Assembly: GCA_002337055.1 (NCBI GenBank)
Contig: DDFG01000005.1
Span: 137,037-201,036, forward strand
Direction of reading: 5' to 3'
Source of the DNA: Betaproteobacteria bacterium UBA1934
Lineage (GTDB): Bacteria > Pseudomonadota > Gammaproteobacteria > Burkholderiales > Rhodocyclaceae
DNA: 64,000 nt
Position numbers and translations under genes: made by a program. Shown here piece after piece: positions 7,132 through 19,307 of this stretch (the stretch's first letter is position 1; the number at the start of each line of letters is the position of its first letter). The notes under the pieces are model-generated. The model ran no database searches and was not told the DNA's origin. It saw only the letters and a list, made by a program, of their open reading frames with translations.

Positions 7132-8347
7132 TGCGGACGTAATCGTAGGAGAAATCGCAGGTGTAGACGATCGCGCGTGCGCCGCCGCGCCCCAGATCGA
7201 CCCGCACGCCGATTTCGGCTTGTGCCATCACCCGCGCGCCGTCCTCCTCGCGGTAGCTGGCGGCACGTCCGCCCTTCTCGGCGACCAGCACTTCTTCGCC
7301 CGCGCTGCTCAGCCAGACGCGCACGGCATCGACTTCCAGATCGCCGATGCCGGCATAGCCAATGGCGGCCAATATCCGCCCCAGATTGGGATCGGAGGCA
7401 AAAAAGGCGGTTTTGACCAGCGGCGAGTGCGCGATGGCATAGCCAACCTTACGGCATTCTTCGCGGTCGACGCCACCTTCGATGGAAAGGGTCATGAGCT
7501 TGGTTGCGCCTTCGCCGTCGCGGACGATGGCTTGCGCCAGTTCCACCGCCACGTCGACGATGGCGGCTTTGACCTCCGCCCAGCCGGGTTCCTGCCCCGT
7601 CGTAAAGGCCGCGCCGGATTGGCCGCTGGCGATGACGATGAAGGAGTCGTTGGTCGAGGTATCGCCATCGACGCTGATGCAATTGAACGAATTGTCGGCG
7701 GCTTCCTTGACCAGGGCGTCGAGCAGCGTCTGTGCGATGCCGGCGTCGGTAGCGACAAAACCCAGCATGGTCGCCATGTTGGGCTTGATCATCCCGGCGC
7801 CCTTGGACATGCCGCTGACCGTCACCGTCCGACCGTTGGCCGTCACTCGCCGCGAAGCAGCCTTGGCCGCGGTATCGGTGGTCATGATGGCGTGCGCGGC
7901 GGCATGCCAGCCATCCGCCCGGAGGTCGGCGAGGCAGCGCGGCAACCCCGCGATCACGCGGTCAACCGGCAAGGGTTCCAGTATCACCCCCGTGGAAAAC
8001 GGCAGAATCGCCGCATCGGCAACACCCAGTTGTTGCGCCAGCGCGGCACACGTCTGCTCGGCCGCCGCCAGACCCGGTTCGCCAGTGCCCGCGTTGGCGA
8101 TGCCGGTATTGATGACCAGCGCGCGAATCTCGCCGCCCAGTTCGAGATGGCGACGACACACCTGCACCGGCGCGGCACAGAAACGGTTCAGCGTGAACAC
8201 GCCGGCGACCGTGCACCCGCGATCCAGCGCGATCAGCGTCAAATCACGGCGATCAACCTTGCGAATGCCGGCTTCGGCCACTCCAAGGCGAACGCCCGCC
8301 ACGGGGAACAGGGCTTCAGGTGCCGGCGTAGTGTAATTGACGGGCAT
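7109..8347 (-). CDS. argJ: Bifunctional glutamate N-acetyltransferase / amino-acid acetyltransferase
   Basis: 412-aa ArgJ, which transfers the acetyl group from N-acetylornithine to glutamate in the cyclic arginine pathway and may also use acetyl-CoA. The self-processing site is in N-M-A-T-M-L-G-F, where the Thr is the nucleophile at the alpha/beta subunit junction. Other family segments are S-K-G-A-G-M-I-K-P and N-S-F-N-C-I-S-V-D-G-D. It lies downstream of secA on the same strand, separated by a terminator-like hairpin. Confidence 0.95.
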   Translation of the reverse strand: MPVNYTTPAPEALFPVAGVRLGVAEAGIRKVDRRDLTLIALDRGCTVAGVFTLNRFCAAPVQVCRRHLELGGEIRALVINTGIANAGTGEPGLAAAEQTCAALAQQLGVADAAILPFSTGVILEPLPVDRVIAGLPRCLADLRADGWHAAAHAIMTTDTAAKAASRRVTANGRTVTVSGMSKGAGMIKPNMATMLGFVATDAGIAQTLLDALVKEAADNSFNCISVDGDTSTNDSFIVIASGQSGAAFTTGQEPGWAEVKAAIVDVAVELAQAIVRDGEGATKLMTLSIEGGVDREECRKVGYAIAHSPLVKTAFFASDPNLGRILAAIGYAGIGDLEVDAVRVWLSSAGEEVLVAEKGGRAASYREEDGARVMAQAEIGVRVDLGRGGARAIVYTCDFSYDYVRINADYRS

Positions 8348-8364
8348 GGGGAGTCACCTCATGG

Positions 8365-8388
8365 AAAACGGGCGCCTGATCGGCGCCC
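8365..8388 (-). terminator. Intrinsic terminator after secA
   Basis: The minus strand has a perfect 7-bp stem GGGCGCC/GGCGCCC with a 5-nt loop, followed by GTTTT. It sits 16-40 nt after the secA stop and just before the argJ start, so it separates the two transcription units. Confidence 0.75.
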
Positions 8389-8404
8389 GCGGGTCATTGA
8401 CGAA

Positions 8405-11116
<2,712 letters not shown>

Positions 11117-11194
11117 CGCTTTGCGGTTGGCGGCAAAAGTTCGATTCTAACACGTCGAACGCCCCCTAACCGCCGGCCGAATTCGCTATTGAAA

Positions 11195-12130
11195 TCAGCG
11201 GCTTCGCACTTGAGCGAACTCCGCGTCCTGCCGCAGGAAGACCGCAGGGTTCTGCGCCACACCCATCATCCGCACCTCGAAGTGCAGATGCGGCCCGGTC
11301 GAACGCCCGGTGCTGCCGACCAGGCCGATGCGCTCGCCGCGCTTGACCAGACGTCCTGTCTTGATGTCGATCCGGGAGAGGTGCGCGTAGCGTGACACCA
11401 GCCCTTCGCCGTGGTCGATCTCGACCAGATTGCCGTAGTCCGGCCGGTACTCGGCCGTCAGCACCACACCGGCCGCTGCCGCCGATACCGGTGTTCCCGT
11501 CTCGATATTGAAGTCGATGCCTTCGTGCAGCGCACGTTCGCCAACAAGGGGGTCGGCGCGATAACCATAGCCCGAACCCATCGTCGCCCCCTTCACCGGC
11601 AGCGTGGTCGGCAACAGACGTTCGCGCACCTTCTTTTCAAGCAGACGCGCCTCCAGCATGGCCAGATCGTCGGTCTTGAGATCGACCTGACGGCTCAGCT
11701 TGTCGATTTCCTGCTGCAACTGCTGCATGGTCAGCGGTGCCGGAATCAGTGGTCCGCCTTGTCCCGGCTTGACGGTGCCGGGCGCGGGCTTGTCGACCAC
11801 CTGCTCGCGGCGCACACCGACCATGCCCGCCAGACGCTCGCCAAGGCTGTCCAGCTGCAAAACCTGTGCTTGCAACTCGCCGACCCGCGCAGCCATCAAC
11901 TTCAGGTTATTGCTAAGCACAGCCTCCGAGCGGGCGCTCTCCTGATGTTGCAGTCGGCTGAGCAGATCCTGCACCAGCGGCAAACGGAATTCGACCGACA
12001 ACCACGACATGGTTGCGGAGGTCGCCAGGATCAGCACCAACGACACGATTGCCGCAACCAGCACATGGCGCGGCATAATGGTGACTGTCTTGGCGGTTTT
12101 GAAATGTTGCGAAACCAGAATTATCTGCAT
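11195..12130 (-). CDS. Membrane-anchored M23-family peptidase
   Basis: About 311 aa with a signal-anchor helix (residues about 20-45), a long coiled-coil region (about 50-170) and a C-terminal LytM/M23 domain. The domain has H-E-G-I-D-F as metal ligands (HxxxD) and H-L-H-F-E-V as the second histidine motif, so it may be an active zinc endopeptidase for peptidoglycan cross-links or an activator of amidases. ATG 12130 is preferred, leaving 11 nt to the divergent dciA. The position between secA and lpxC is typical for Betaproteobacteria. Confidence 0.88.
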   Translation of the reverse strand: MQIILVSQHFKTAKTVTIMPRHVLVAAIVSLVLILATSATMSWLSVEFRLPLVQDLLSRLQHQESARSEAVLSNNLKLMAARVGELQAQVLQLDSLGERLAGMVGVRREQVVDKPAPGTVKPGQGGPLIPAPLTMQQLQQEIDKLSRQVDLKTDDLAMLEARLLEKKVRERLLPTTLPVKGATMGSGYGYRADPLVGERALHEGIDFNIETGTPVSAAAAGVVLTAEYRPDYGNLVEIDHGEGLVSRYAHLSRIDIKTGRLVKRGERIGLVGSTGRSTGPHLHFEVRMMGVAQNPAVFLRQDAEFAQVRSR

Positions 12131-12141
12131 CCCCGACTCCC

Positions 12142-12585
12142 ATGTCCGCACCCCTGACCCAGTTTCTTGAAAATTCCGGCGCCGCCGCTCAATTGATGGC
12201 GCATGCGCGGGTATTGCTGAAACTGGCCAGACAGTACGAAAGCCTTGTCCCGCCCGGACTTGCTCAGACCTCCCGGGTCGCCAATTTCAAGGCGGGAAAA
12301 ATCGTCATTCACGCCGACAACGGCGCGGTTGCGGCAAAACTTCGGCAAATGAGCGCCGGTCTCTGCCAGCGCTTCTCGATAGAGGGAAGGGAGTGTAGCG
12401 GCCTGGAAATCAAAGTGCAACCCCGTGAAAACCCTTACCAATCAATCGTTTCACATTCAAAACCGCTCAGCCAGCGGAGCTCCGCCAGCCTGCTCGCCGC
12501 AGCAAACAGCATGCCCGAACACTCGCCCTTGCGCGCCGCGCTGCAACAGTTGCTGGCGCAAGCGGATATCCGGGAAAGCGATTAA
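12142..12585 (+). CDS. dciA: DUF721/DciA-type protein
   Basis: 147-aa protein with the DUF721 arrangement: an N-terminal helical segment with L-E-N-S-G-A-A-A-Q-L, then a KH-like core with G-K-I-V-I-H-A-D-N and K-L-R-Q-M. DciA proteins recruit and load the replicative helicase DnaB in bacteria that lack DnaC. The C-terminal half here is low-complexity, as is often seen in this family. It is transcribed alone on the plus strand, divergent from the M23 peptidase by only 11 nt. Confidence 0.75.
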   Translation: MSAPLTQFLENSGAAAQLMAHARVLLKLARQYESLVPPGLAQTSRVANFKAGKIVIHADNGAVAAKLRQMSAGLCQRFSIEGRECSGLEIKVQPRENPYQSIVSHSKPLSQRSSASLLAAANSMPEHSPLRAALQQLLAQADIRESD

Positions 12586-12622
12586 GTCGCGCCTCGAACG
12601 ACCGCACGAGACCGAAGGTCAT

Positions 12623-12811
12623 TCAAATCGGCAGGACAATGACCCGCTCAAGGAACATCAGGGCAAACAGCAAGAGTGCGAAAACGATGCCGTAGCGGAA
12701 CAATCGCCAGGCAAAGTCGAGAAAACGCTTTTGACCCGTGGCGACATAACCTACCACGCCGACCCCGATGGCGATGACCACCAGCACGGCCAGCAGTCGC
12801 AGCAGCCACAT
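12623..12811 (-). CDS. Small two-helix membrane protein, 62 aa
   Basis: 62-aa protein with two hydrophobic stretches (residues 3-25 and 40-60) and a short basic loop G-Q-K-R-F-L-D-F-A-W-R. It starts 3 nt downstream of the lpxC stop, so it is the last gene of the lpxC unit. The function is unknown. Small membrane proteins at this place are common in the neighbourhood of lpxC in related genomes (general knowledge, not checked). Confidence 0.65.
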   Translation of the reverse strand: MWLLRLLAVLVVIAIGVGVVGYVATGQKRFLDFAWRLFRYGIVFALLLFALMFLERVIVLPI

Positions 12812-12814
12812 GGC

Positions 12815-13729
12815 TCAGGCCGGTTGCGCCAGCCAGCGCGAGACGGCGGGTGGGGCCGCGGCGGCCTCGAGGAAACTGACCGTTTCCCAGGACGCCTGCT
12901 GCTGAAGCAGCGCGCGCGCCAGCAGGTTGTTCAGGGCATGCCCGGACTTATGGGCGCTAAACCGCGCCAGTAGCGGGTGGCCCAGCAGATAAAGATCGCC
13001 GATGGCGTCGAGAATCTTGTGTTTGACGAACTCGTCGCCGTAACGCAAGCCTTCCGGGTTCAGCACCCGGTATTCGTCGAGCACGATAGCGTTTTCCAGC
13101 CCGCCGCCCAGCGCCAGATTATTCTCGCGCAGCCACTCCACTTCCTGCATGAAGCCGAAAGTACGCGCCCGCGACACTTCGCGGATGTAGGAATGCTCGG
13201 CAAAGTCGATCTCGGCGCGCTGCGCGGAGCGGTCGATGGCGGGGTGGTGAAAGACGATGGAAAAATCGAGGCAATACCCGTCGTACGGCTCGAAACGTGC
13301 CCACTTGTCGCCATCCTTGACTTCGATGGTGCGTATGACGCGGATGAATTGCTTGGCGGCGTTCTGTTCCTCAATGCCCGCCGACTGGATCAGGAAGACG
13401 AAGGGCGCGGCTGAACCGTCGAGAATGGGCACTTCCGGGGCATCGAGATCGACCCAGGCGTTGTCGATGCCCAGGCCGGCGAAGGCGGACATCAGATGCT
13501 CGATGGTGCCGATCTTGACCCCGTCCTTCTCCAGGCAGGAGCACATGCGGGTGTCGCCGATCAGCAGGGCGGAGGCGGGGATGTCGACGGCAACGGGGAG
13601 ATCGACGCGGCGAAAGACGATGCCGGTATCGGGCGCGGCCGGACGCAATGTCAGACTGACCTTCACGCCGCCGTGCAGGCCGACGCCGGAGGCGCGGACA
13701 ACCGACTTCAGGGTGCGCTGCTTGATCAT
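12815..13729 (-). CDS. lpxC: UDP-3-O-acyl-N-acetylglucosamine deacetylase
   Basis: 304-aa zinc deacetylase catalysing the committed step of lipid A synthesis. Metal and catalytic motifs are G-T-I-E-H-L-M-S-A, V-K-H-K-I-L-D-A-I-G-D and K-S-G-H-A-L-N-N. Translation is placed at ATG 13729 (M-I-K-Q-R-T-L-K), where homologues begin; an in-frame ATG at 13777 is less likely. A TAGAAT -10-like element lies about 30 nt upstream of the start. It follows ftsZ as in the standard dcw order. Confidence 0.96.
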   Translation of the reverse strand: MIKQRTLKSVVRASGVGLHGGVKVSLTLRPAAPDTGIVFRRVDLPVAVDIPASALLIGDTRMCSCLEKDGVKIGTIEHLMSAFAGLGIDNAWVDLDAPEVPILDGSAAPFVFLIQSAGIEEQNAAKQFIRVIRTIEVKDGDKWARFEPYDGYCLDFSIVFHHPAIDRSAQRAEIDFAEHSYIREVSRARTFGFMQEVEWLRENNLALGGGLENAIVLDEYRVLNPEGLRYGDEFVKHKILDAIGDLYLLGHPLLARFSAHKSGHALNNLLARALLQQQASWETVSFLEAAAAPPAVSRWLAQPA

Positions 13730-13820
13730 GACCAATGCGTGAATGAGAGAATGTCGCATTCTACCACCCTGCGACATCCCCTCATCCGGAGGCGACGGTT
13801 TTTACAGCTTGTTACAGGCC

Positions 13821-14993
13821 TCAGTCGGCCTGTTTGCGCAAAAACGCCGGAATGTCGTAGCGATCGACACCGCTGTTGGCCAGCGCCTCGACCGTCACGT
13901 TGCGTTTCCGGACCACCGCCGGCACATCGGCGATCTGGTTGTAGTCAATGGCCGGCGTCACCATTGCGTTAGCGTCGTAGGTGCCGGTCGCCTGCACGAC
14001 CGGCGTGTTGATCACCTCGAAGGTCTGGCGACGGGCGGCGGCGAGCCCCAGGCCAGTAGCGACGACGGTGACGCGCAGCGCATCGCCCATCAGCTCGTCA
14101 TAGACTGCGCCAAAGATGATGTGCGCGTCCTCAGCGGCGAACGCCTTGACGGTGTTCATCACTTCGGTCACTTCCTTCATCTTCAGATTGCCGCGCGAGG
14201 CAGTGATATTCACCAGCACGCCGCGCGCACCGGAAAGGTTAACCCCTTCCAGCAGGGGCGACGCAACGGCCTGTTCGGCGGCGATGCGGGCACGGTCCAT
14301 GCCTTCGGCAGTGGAGGAACCCATCATCGCGCGACCCATTTCGCCCATCACGGTCTTGACGTCTTCAAAGTCGACGTTGACCAGCCCCGGGTAGGTGATG
14401 ATTTCGGCAATGCCGCCGACCGCGCTCTTCAGCACGTCATCGGCCGCCTTGAAGCAGTGGTCGACATCGGCATCCTCACCCATGACATCCATCAGCTTGT
14501 CGTTCAGGATCACGATCAGCGAATCGACATGCTTGGAGAACTCGGCGATGCCGCTTTCCGCCGCTTTCATGCGCCTACCGCCCTCAAAGGAGAAGGGCTT
14601 GGTGACCACGCCAACGGTCAGAATCCCCATTTCCCGGGCGACTTCGGCCACCACCGGCGCCGCGCCGGTACCCGTGCCGCCGCCCATGCCGGCGGTGATG
14701 AAAGCCATGTGCGAACCTTCCAGCACCGCCCGAATCTCTTCCTTGTGCGCCTCTGCCGCCGCCTTGCCCGCTTCCGGCTTCGCCCCGGCGCCCAGCCCGC
14801 TCTTGCCGAGCGACAGCTTGACGTGCGCCGTATTGCGCTGCAATGCCTGGGCATCCGTGTTGGCGGCAATGAATTCCACCCCCTGAACGCCTTCGCGGAT
14901 CATGTGCTCGACGGCATTGCCGCCCGCACCGCCGACACCGATCACCTTGATGACCGTACCGACTTCTTCTTGCCTGTCGATGATTTCAAACAT
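13821..14993 (-). CDS. ftsZ: Cell division protein FtsZ
   Basis: 390-aa tubulin-like GTPase forming the cytokinetic ring. The GTP-binding signature is G-G-G-T-G-T-G, with V-G-G-A-G-G-N-A at the N-terminus and the T7 loop N-V-D-F-E-D-V. A C-terminal conserved peptide D-I-P-A-F-L-R-K-Q-A provides the FtsA/ZipA/MinC docking site. The stop codon sits in the loop of a 6-bp hairpin with no U-tract, so it is not clearly a terminator. Confidence 0.98.
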   Translation of the reverse strand: MFEIIDRQEEVGTVIKVIGVGGAGGNAVEHMIREGVQGVEFIAANTDAQALQRNTAHVKLSLGKSGLGAGAKPEAGKAAAEAHKEEIRAVLEGSHMAFITAGMGGGTGTGAAPVVAEVAREMGILTVGVVTKPFSFEGGRRMKAAESGIAEFSKHVDSLIVILNDKLMDVMGEDADVDHCFKAADDVLKSAVGGIAEIITYPGLVNVDFEDVKTVMGEMGRAMMGSSTAEGMDRARIAAEQAVASPLLEGVNLSGARGVLVNITASRGNLKMKEVTEVMNTVKAFAAEDAHIIFGAVYDELMGDALRVTVVATGLGLAAARRQTFEVINTPVVQATGTYDANAMVTPAIDYNQIADVPAVVRKRNVTVEALANSGVDRYDIPAFLRKQAD

Positions 14994-15028
14994 GGATCGC
15001 CTCCTTCAATAAACCTGAAAAACAACCG

Positions 15029-16258
15029 TCAAAAATTCTTGGCAAACCACGCCTTCATGCGGGACATCACGTCCTTCATGCTGCGCGATTCCGACACCTT
15101 CTGGCCACGCTTCCGCTGCGTCTGTGCTTCGAGCAGCAGCCCGTAGGCCGTTGAAAAGCGTGGGCTCTGCACGACATCGGCGAGGCTGCCCTGATATTTG
15201 GGCATCCCCAGCCGCACCGGCATGTGAAAGATTTCTTCGCCCAGTTCGATCATGCCGGGCATGACCGCCGCGCCACCGGTCAGCACGATGCCCGAGGAGA
15301 GCACCTCCTCGAAACCGGCGCGGCGCAACTCGTTCTGGATCAGCTCATACAACTCCTCGACGCGCGGCTGGATGACGTCGGCCAGCGCCCGGCGTGCCAT
15401 CTTCCGACTGGGGCGGTCATCAACGCCGATCACCTCCAGCGCCTCCTCGGGGTCGGCCAGTTGCGACAGCGCGCAGCCGTATTTGCACTTGATGTCTTCG
15501 GCTTCGCGCGTCGGCGTTCTGAGCGCCATGGCGATGTCGTTGGTAATCTGGTCGCCGGCAATAGGAATGACCGAGGTGTAGCGGATGGCGCCCTGGGTCC
15601 ACACCGCCAGGTCAGTCGTGCCACCACCAATATCCACCAGACAGACGCCGAGGTCCTTTTCGTCCTGCGATAACACCGCAAAACTGGACGCCAGCGGTTG
15701 CAGGACCAGATCGTTCACTTCCAGCCCGCAGCGACGAACGCATTTGACGATGTTCTGCGCGGCGGAAATGGCGCCGGTGACGATATGTGTCTTCACCTCC
15801 AGGCGCATGCCGCTCATGCCGATCGGCTCGCGGATGCCATCCTGCCCGTCGATGACGAATTCCTGGGTGAGGATATGCAGGATCTCCTGTTCGGCGGGAA
15901 TCGGCATCGCCCGTGCCGTCTCGATCACGCGTTCGACATCGGTCTCGGTGACTTCCTTGTCCTTGATCGCCACCATGCCTTCCGAATTGAAGCTCTTGAT
16001 ATGGCTACCGGCAATGCCCGTGTAGACGTCCTTGACCTTGCAGTCGGCCATCAACTCGACTTCCTGCACCACGCGCGAGATGGTCTGCACCGTCTCTTCG
16101 ATGTTGACCACGACGCCCTTCTTGAGCCCGCGCGAATCCTGCGAACCCATGCCGATGACGTTGAGCCGCCCTTCCGGCGTGATCTCGCCGACCAGCGCCA
16201 CGATTTTCGAGGTGCCGATATCGAGTCCGACGATCAGATCGTTGTTGTCCCTGCTCAT
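15029..16258 (-). CDS. ftsA: Cell division protein FtsA
   Basis: 409-aa actin-like ATPase tethering FtsZ to the membrane. The phosphate 1 motif is G-L-D-I-G-T-S-K, phosphate 2 is L-V-D-I-G-G-G-T-T-D-L, and the adenosine motif is I-V-L-T-G-G-A-A. A C-terminal amphipathic helix (M-K-A-W-F-A-K-N-F) is the membrane-targeting sequence. It lies 8 nt after ftsQ. Confidence 0.97.
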   Translation of the reverse strand: MSRDNNDLIVGLDIGTSKIVALVGEITPEGRLNVIGMGSQDSRGLKKGVVVNIEETVQTISRVVQEVELMADCKVKDVYTGIAGSHIKSFNSEGMVAIKDKEVTETDVERVIETARAMPIPAEQEILHILTQEFVIDGQDGIREPIGMSGMRLEVKTHIVTGAISAAQNIVKCVRRCGLEVNDLVLQPLASSFAVLSQDEKDLGVCLVDIGGGTTDLAVWTQGAIRYTSVIPIAGDQITNDIAMALRTPTREAEDIKCKYGCALSQLADPEEALEVIGVDDRPSRKMARRALADVIQPRVEELYELIQNELRRAGFEEVLSSGIVLTGGAAVMPGMIELGEEIFHMPVRLGMPKYQGSLADVVQSPRFSTAYGLLLEAQTQRKRGQKVSESRSMKDVMSRMKAWFAKNF

Positions 16259-16266
16259 TTAGTCCC

Positions 16267-17004
16267 TCATCCCCTGCTGCGCAACGCGAACCCGTTCGGG
16301 TAGCGCAAATCCACCGCCGCCGGGCGCTGCGGCCGGTTGCCGACGCTGCCCGGATAAATCTCGACAAACCGCTGCAAGCGCATCGCCACCGGCGACTTGG
16401 CCTGTTCGCGCCCCAATTCGATCAACATGCCGTCGTTCGCCTGCAACTGCCACGCCAGACGGGGCGACAGGCTCAACTGCACCGGCCGCAACCCGACCGG
16501 CCCCAGCATTTCCGAAAACTCGGCAAAGCGTCTGAGCAAATCGGGCGCGGTGCCCGTCGGCCCGTACATCTGCGGCAACGCCAAGGCCTCTTTCTCGGTC
16601 AGAAAAGCGATAAACACCTCGCCGTACGAATTCACCAGTTCGTTGCGCCCGGCCGCACGGCTCTCTTCCCAACGCGCCACCGGCCGGTGCTCTTCGATCT
16701 TCAGCTGCAAGCGCGCCGGCCACAGACGCCGGACCTGCACCCGCCGCACCCAGGGCAGTTGTTCGAGCGCCACCCGCACCGCCTCGACATTGACGCTGAA
16801 GAAATTGCCTCTCAGGTTGCCCGCCAGCGCCTGCTCGATTTCCGCCCGCCGCAACTGGTTGAGCGGCGACTCGACGACCACTTGCCGGATCGGCAACTGC
16901 GGCATCCGCACCAGCCACACCGTACCCACGGCAAGCACCGCCGCCGCGGTTGCGACGAACAGCACATCGGCCATGGCGTTGAGGGCGTGCGGTTTGTTCC
17001 ACAT
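16267..17004 (-). CDS. ftsQ: Cell division protein FtsQ
   Basis: 245-aa bitopic divisome protein. A short cytoplasmic N-terminus is followed by one membrane helix (residues about 12-32), then a POTRA domain (V-V-E-S-P-L-N-Q-L-R-R-A-E-I-E-Q-A-L) and the FtsQ beta domain, which recruits FtsB and FtsL. It starts 3 nt after ddl. Confidence 0.94.
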   Translation of the reverse strand: MWNKPHALNAMADVLFVATAAAVLAVGTVWLVRMPQLPIRQVVVESPLNQLRRAEIEQALAGNLRGNFFSVNVEAVRVALEQLPWVRRVQVRRLWPARLQLKIEEHRPVARWEESRAAGRNELVNSYGEVFIAFLTEKEALALPQMYGPTGTAPDLLRRFAEFSEMLGPVGLRPVQLSLSPRLAWQLQANDGMLIELGREQAKSPVAMRLQRFVEIYPGSVGNRPQRPAAVDLRYPNGFALRSRG

Positions 17005-17007
17005 TCA

Positions 17008-17919
17008 TCAATCCAGCGCCGCCAGTTCGAGAATGCGGCGGACGAAAGCCGGGTATTCCATGCCGGCGGCGCGCGCCGCGATCGGCGCCAGCGAGTGGCT
17101 GGTCATGCCGGGCGCGGTATTCACTTCGAGAAAATAGTGTTGACCGGCGGCGTCCATCAGAAAATCGACGCGACTCCAGCCGCGGCCGTTCAACACGGAG
17201 AAGGCCTCCAGCGCCTGTTGCTGAATCTTCTTTTCGAGTTCCGGCGGCAATCCGCTGGGGCAGCGATAGATTGTGTCGTCGCGGAAATACTTGGCGTCGT
17301 AGTCGTAGAACTCGGTCGCCGGCTCGATCTTGACGATGGGCAGCGCCACGTCGCCCAGAATGGTCACGGTGTACTCGCCACCCAGCATCGCGCGCTCGGC
17401 GATCACCAGCGAATCGTATTTGGCCGCGGCGGCGTAGGCGGCGGCCAGTTCGCCGGGCTGCTTGACCTTGGTCACGCCGATGGACGAACCTTCCCGAGCT
17501 GGCTTGACGAACATCGGCAACCCCAGCCGGCGCTCGACGGCGGCGAAATCGGTTTGCGCATTGAGCAACTCGTAGTCGGGCACCGGCAGACCGACTGCCT
17601 GCCACATCAGTTTGGTGCGGAGTTTATCCAGCGCCACCGCCGAGGTCAGCACGCCCGGTCCGGTGTAGGGCACGCCCATCAGTTCCAGCGCACCCTGCAA
17701 GTCGCCGTTTTCGCCATGGCCGCCGTGCAGGATGACGAAAACGCGGTCGTACTCCCTGATCTCCGCCAGAGGCCGTTCGGCCGGATCAAAGGCCTCGGCC
17801 GCGATGCCCTGACCCTGCAAGGCCGCCAGCACGCCGCGCCCGCTCATCAACGACACCTCGCGTTCAGCCGAAGTTCCGCCGAACATCACCGCCACTTTGC
17901 CAAATTCGCTTGCCATCAT
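17008..17919 (-). CDS. ddl: D-alanine--D-alanine ligase
   Basis: 303-aa ATP-grasp ligase producing D-Ala-D-Ala for the MurF step. Key segments are V-M-F-G-G-T-S-A-E-R-E-V-S-L, H-G-G-H-G-E-N-G, K-P-A-R-E-G-S-S-I-G-V and the C-terminal metal-binding E-V-N-T-A-P-G-M-T. Its length is that of DdlB within dcw clusters. The start overlaps murC by 4 nt. Confidence 0.96.
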   Translation of the reverse strand: MMASEFGKVAVMFGGTSAEREVSLMSGRGVLAALQGQGIAAEAFDPAERPLAEIREYDRVFVILHGGHGENGDLQGALELMGVPYTGPGVLTSAVALDKLRTKLMWQAVGLPVPDYELLNAQTDFAAVERRLGLPMFVKPAREGSSIGVTKVKQPGELAAAYAAAAKYDSLVIAERAMLGGEYTVTILGDVALPIVKIEPATEFYDYDAKYFRDDTIYRCPSGLPPELEKKIQQQALEAFSVLNGRGWSRVDFLMDAAGQHYFLEVNTAPGMTSHSLAPIAARAAGMEYPAFVRRILELAALD

Positions 17920-19307
17920 TTCTGTTCCACCAGTTTTGCCGGAATGCCGCCGATCGAACCGGCACCCATCGTTAACACCACATCGCCATCCCGCGCCACA
18001 TCGAGAATCGCCGCCGGCATCGCGGCGATGTCCTCGACAAAAACCGGCTCGACCTTGCCGGCCACACGCAAGGCCCGCGCCAGCGCCCGGCCATCGGCCG
18101 CAACGATAGGCGCTTCGCCGGCGGCGTACACCTCGGCCAGTAGCAACGCATCGACGCCAGACAAGACGCGCACGAAATCCTCAAAACAATCGCGCGTGCG
18201 AGTGAATCTGTGCGGCTGAAAGGCCAGCACGAGACGCCGTTCCGGGAAGGCGCCGCGCGCCGCGGCCAGCGTTGCCGCCATTTCCACCGGGTGATGTCCA
18301 TAATCGTCGATCAACGTAAAGTGGCCGCCATTTGGCGAGGCCACTTCGCCATAACGCTGGAAGCGACGGCCGACGCCCTTGAACTCGGCCAGCGCCTTGA
18401 CGATGGCAGCGTCGTCGACCTGCAACTCGGTCGCCACCGCAATCGCCGCCAGCGCGTTCAGCACGTTGTGCAATCCGGGCAGATTGAGCGCGATGGACAG
18501 GCGCGAGACGCTGCCATTCACACGCACCACGTCGAACAGCATGCGGCCGCCCTCGGCGCGGATATTCTCGGCATGGATGTTGGTCGCCGGATCAAGACCA
18601 TAGGTAACGATCTGCTTGGCCACCTGCGGCTGGATGGCGCGGACGTTGGCATCGTCGCCGCACAGCACCGCCACCCCATAGAAGGGCAGGCGGTTGAGGA
18701 AGTCGACAAAGGCCCCTTTCAGACGCTCGAAATCGTGTCCATAGGTTTCCATGTGATCGGCGTCGATGTTGGTCACCACCGAGATCACCGGCGACAGGAA
18801 CAGGAACGAAGCATCCGACTCGTCGGCTTCGGCCACTAGGAAATCACCTTGGCCGAGACGGGCATTGGCACCCGCCGCGTTCAGACGACCGCCGATGACG
18901 AAGGTCGGGTCTAACCCTCCCTCAGCCAAAATGCTGGTGACCAGACTGGTCGTGGTCGTTTTGCCATGCGTGCCGGCGATGGCGATGCCCCGTTTCAGGC
19001 GCATCAGTTCGGCAAGCATCTGGGCGCGCGGTACCACCGGGATGTGGCGTTCGCGGGCAGCGATCACTTCGGGGTTGTCCGCCTTGACCGCCGTCGACAC
19101 GACCACAGCATCCGCCCGTCCGATGTTCTCGCCGGCGTGTCCGATCAGCACCTGCACGCCCTGCGCCTCGAGACGACGCGTCGTCGCGCTGGCGGCGAGG
19201 TCGGAACCGGTCACGGTGTAGCCAAGGTTGGCCAGCACTTCGGCGATACCGCTCATGCCGGCGCCGCCGATGCCGACGAAGTGGAGTTGTTTGACCTTGT
19301 GTTTCAT
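17916..19307 (-). CDS. murC: UDP-N-acetylmuramate--L-alanine ligase
   Basis: 463-aa Mur ligase adding L-Ala to UDP-MurNAc. The Rossmann-like N-terminus is H-F-V-G-I-G-G-A-G-M-S-G-I-A and the ATP loop is G-T-H-G-K-T-T-T. D-D-Y-G-H-H-P belongs to the MurC-specific central domain. It overlaps ddl and murG by 4 nt on either side. Confidence 0.97.
   Translation of the reverse strand: MKHKVKQLHFVGIGGAGMSGIAEVLANLGYTVTGSDLAASATTRRLEAQGVQVLIGHAGENIGRADAVVVSTAVKADNPEVIAARERHIPVVPRAQMLAELMRLKRGIAIAGTHGKTTTTSLVTSILAEGGLDPTFVIGGRLNAAGANARLGQGDFLVAEADESDASFLFLSPVISVVTNIDADHMETYGHDFERLKGAFVDFLNRLPFYGVAVLCGDDANVRAIQPQVAKQIVTYGLDPATNIHAENIRAEGGRMLFDVVRVNGSVSRLSIALNLPGLHNVLNALAAIAVATELQVDDAAIVKALAEFKGVGRRFQRYGEVASPNGGHFTLIDDYGHHPVEMAATLAAARGAFPERRLVLAFQPHRFTRTRDCFEDFVRVLSGVDALLLAEVYAAGEAPIVAADGRALARALRVAGKVEPVFVEDIAAMPAAILDVARDGDVVLTMGAGSIGGIPAKLVEQK

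Noticed and set aside
13805..13830. Hairpin at the ftsZ stop as terminator
   Set aside because: The 6-bp stem is not followed by a T-tract and lpxC lies downstream on the same strand.
16259..17605. Minus-strand open frame of 448 codons across ftsQ and ddl
   Set aside because: Alternative frame over two certain genes; low-complexity Ala/Gly/Arg translation.
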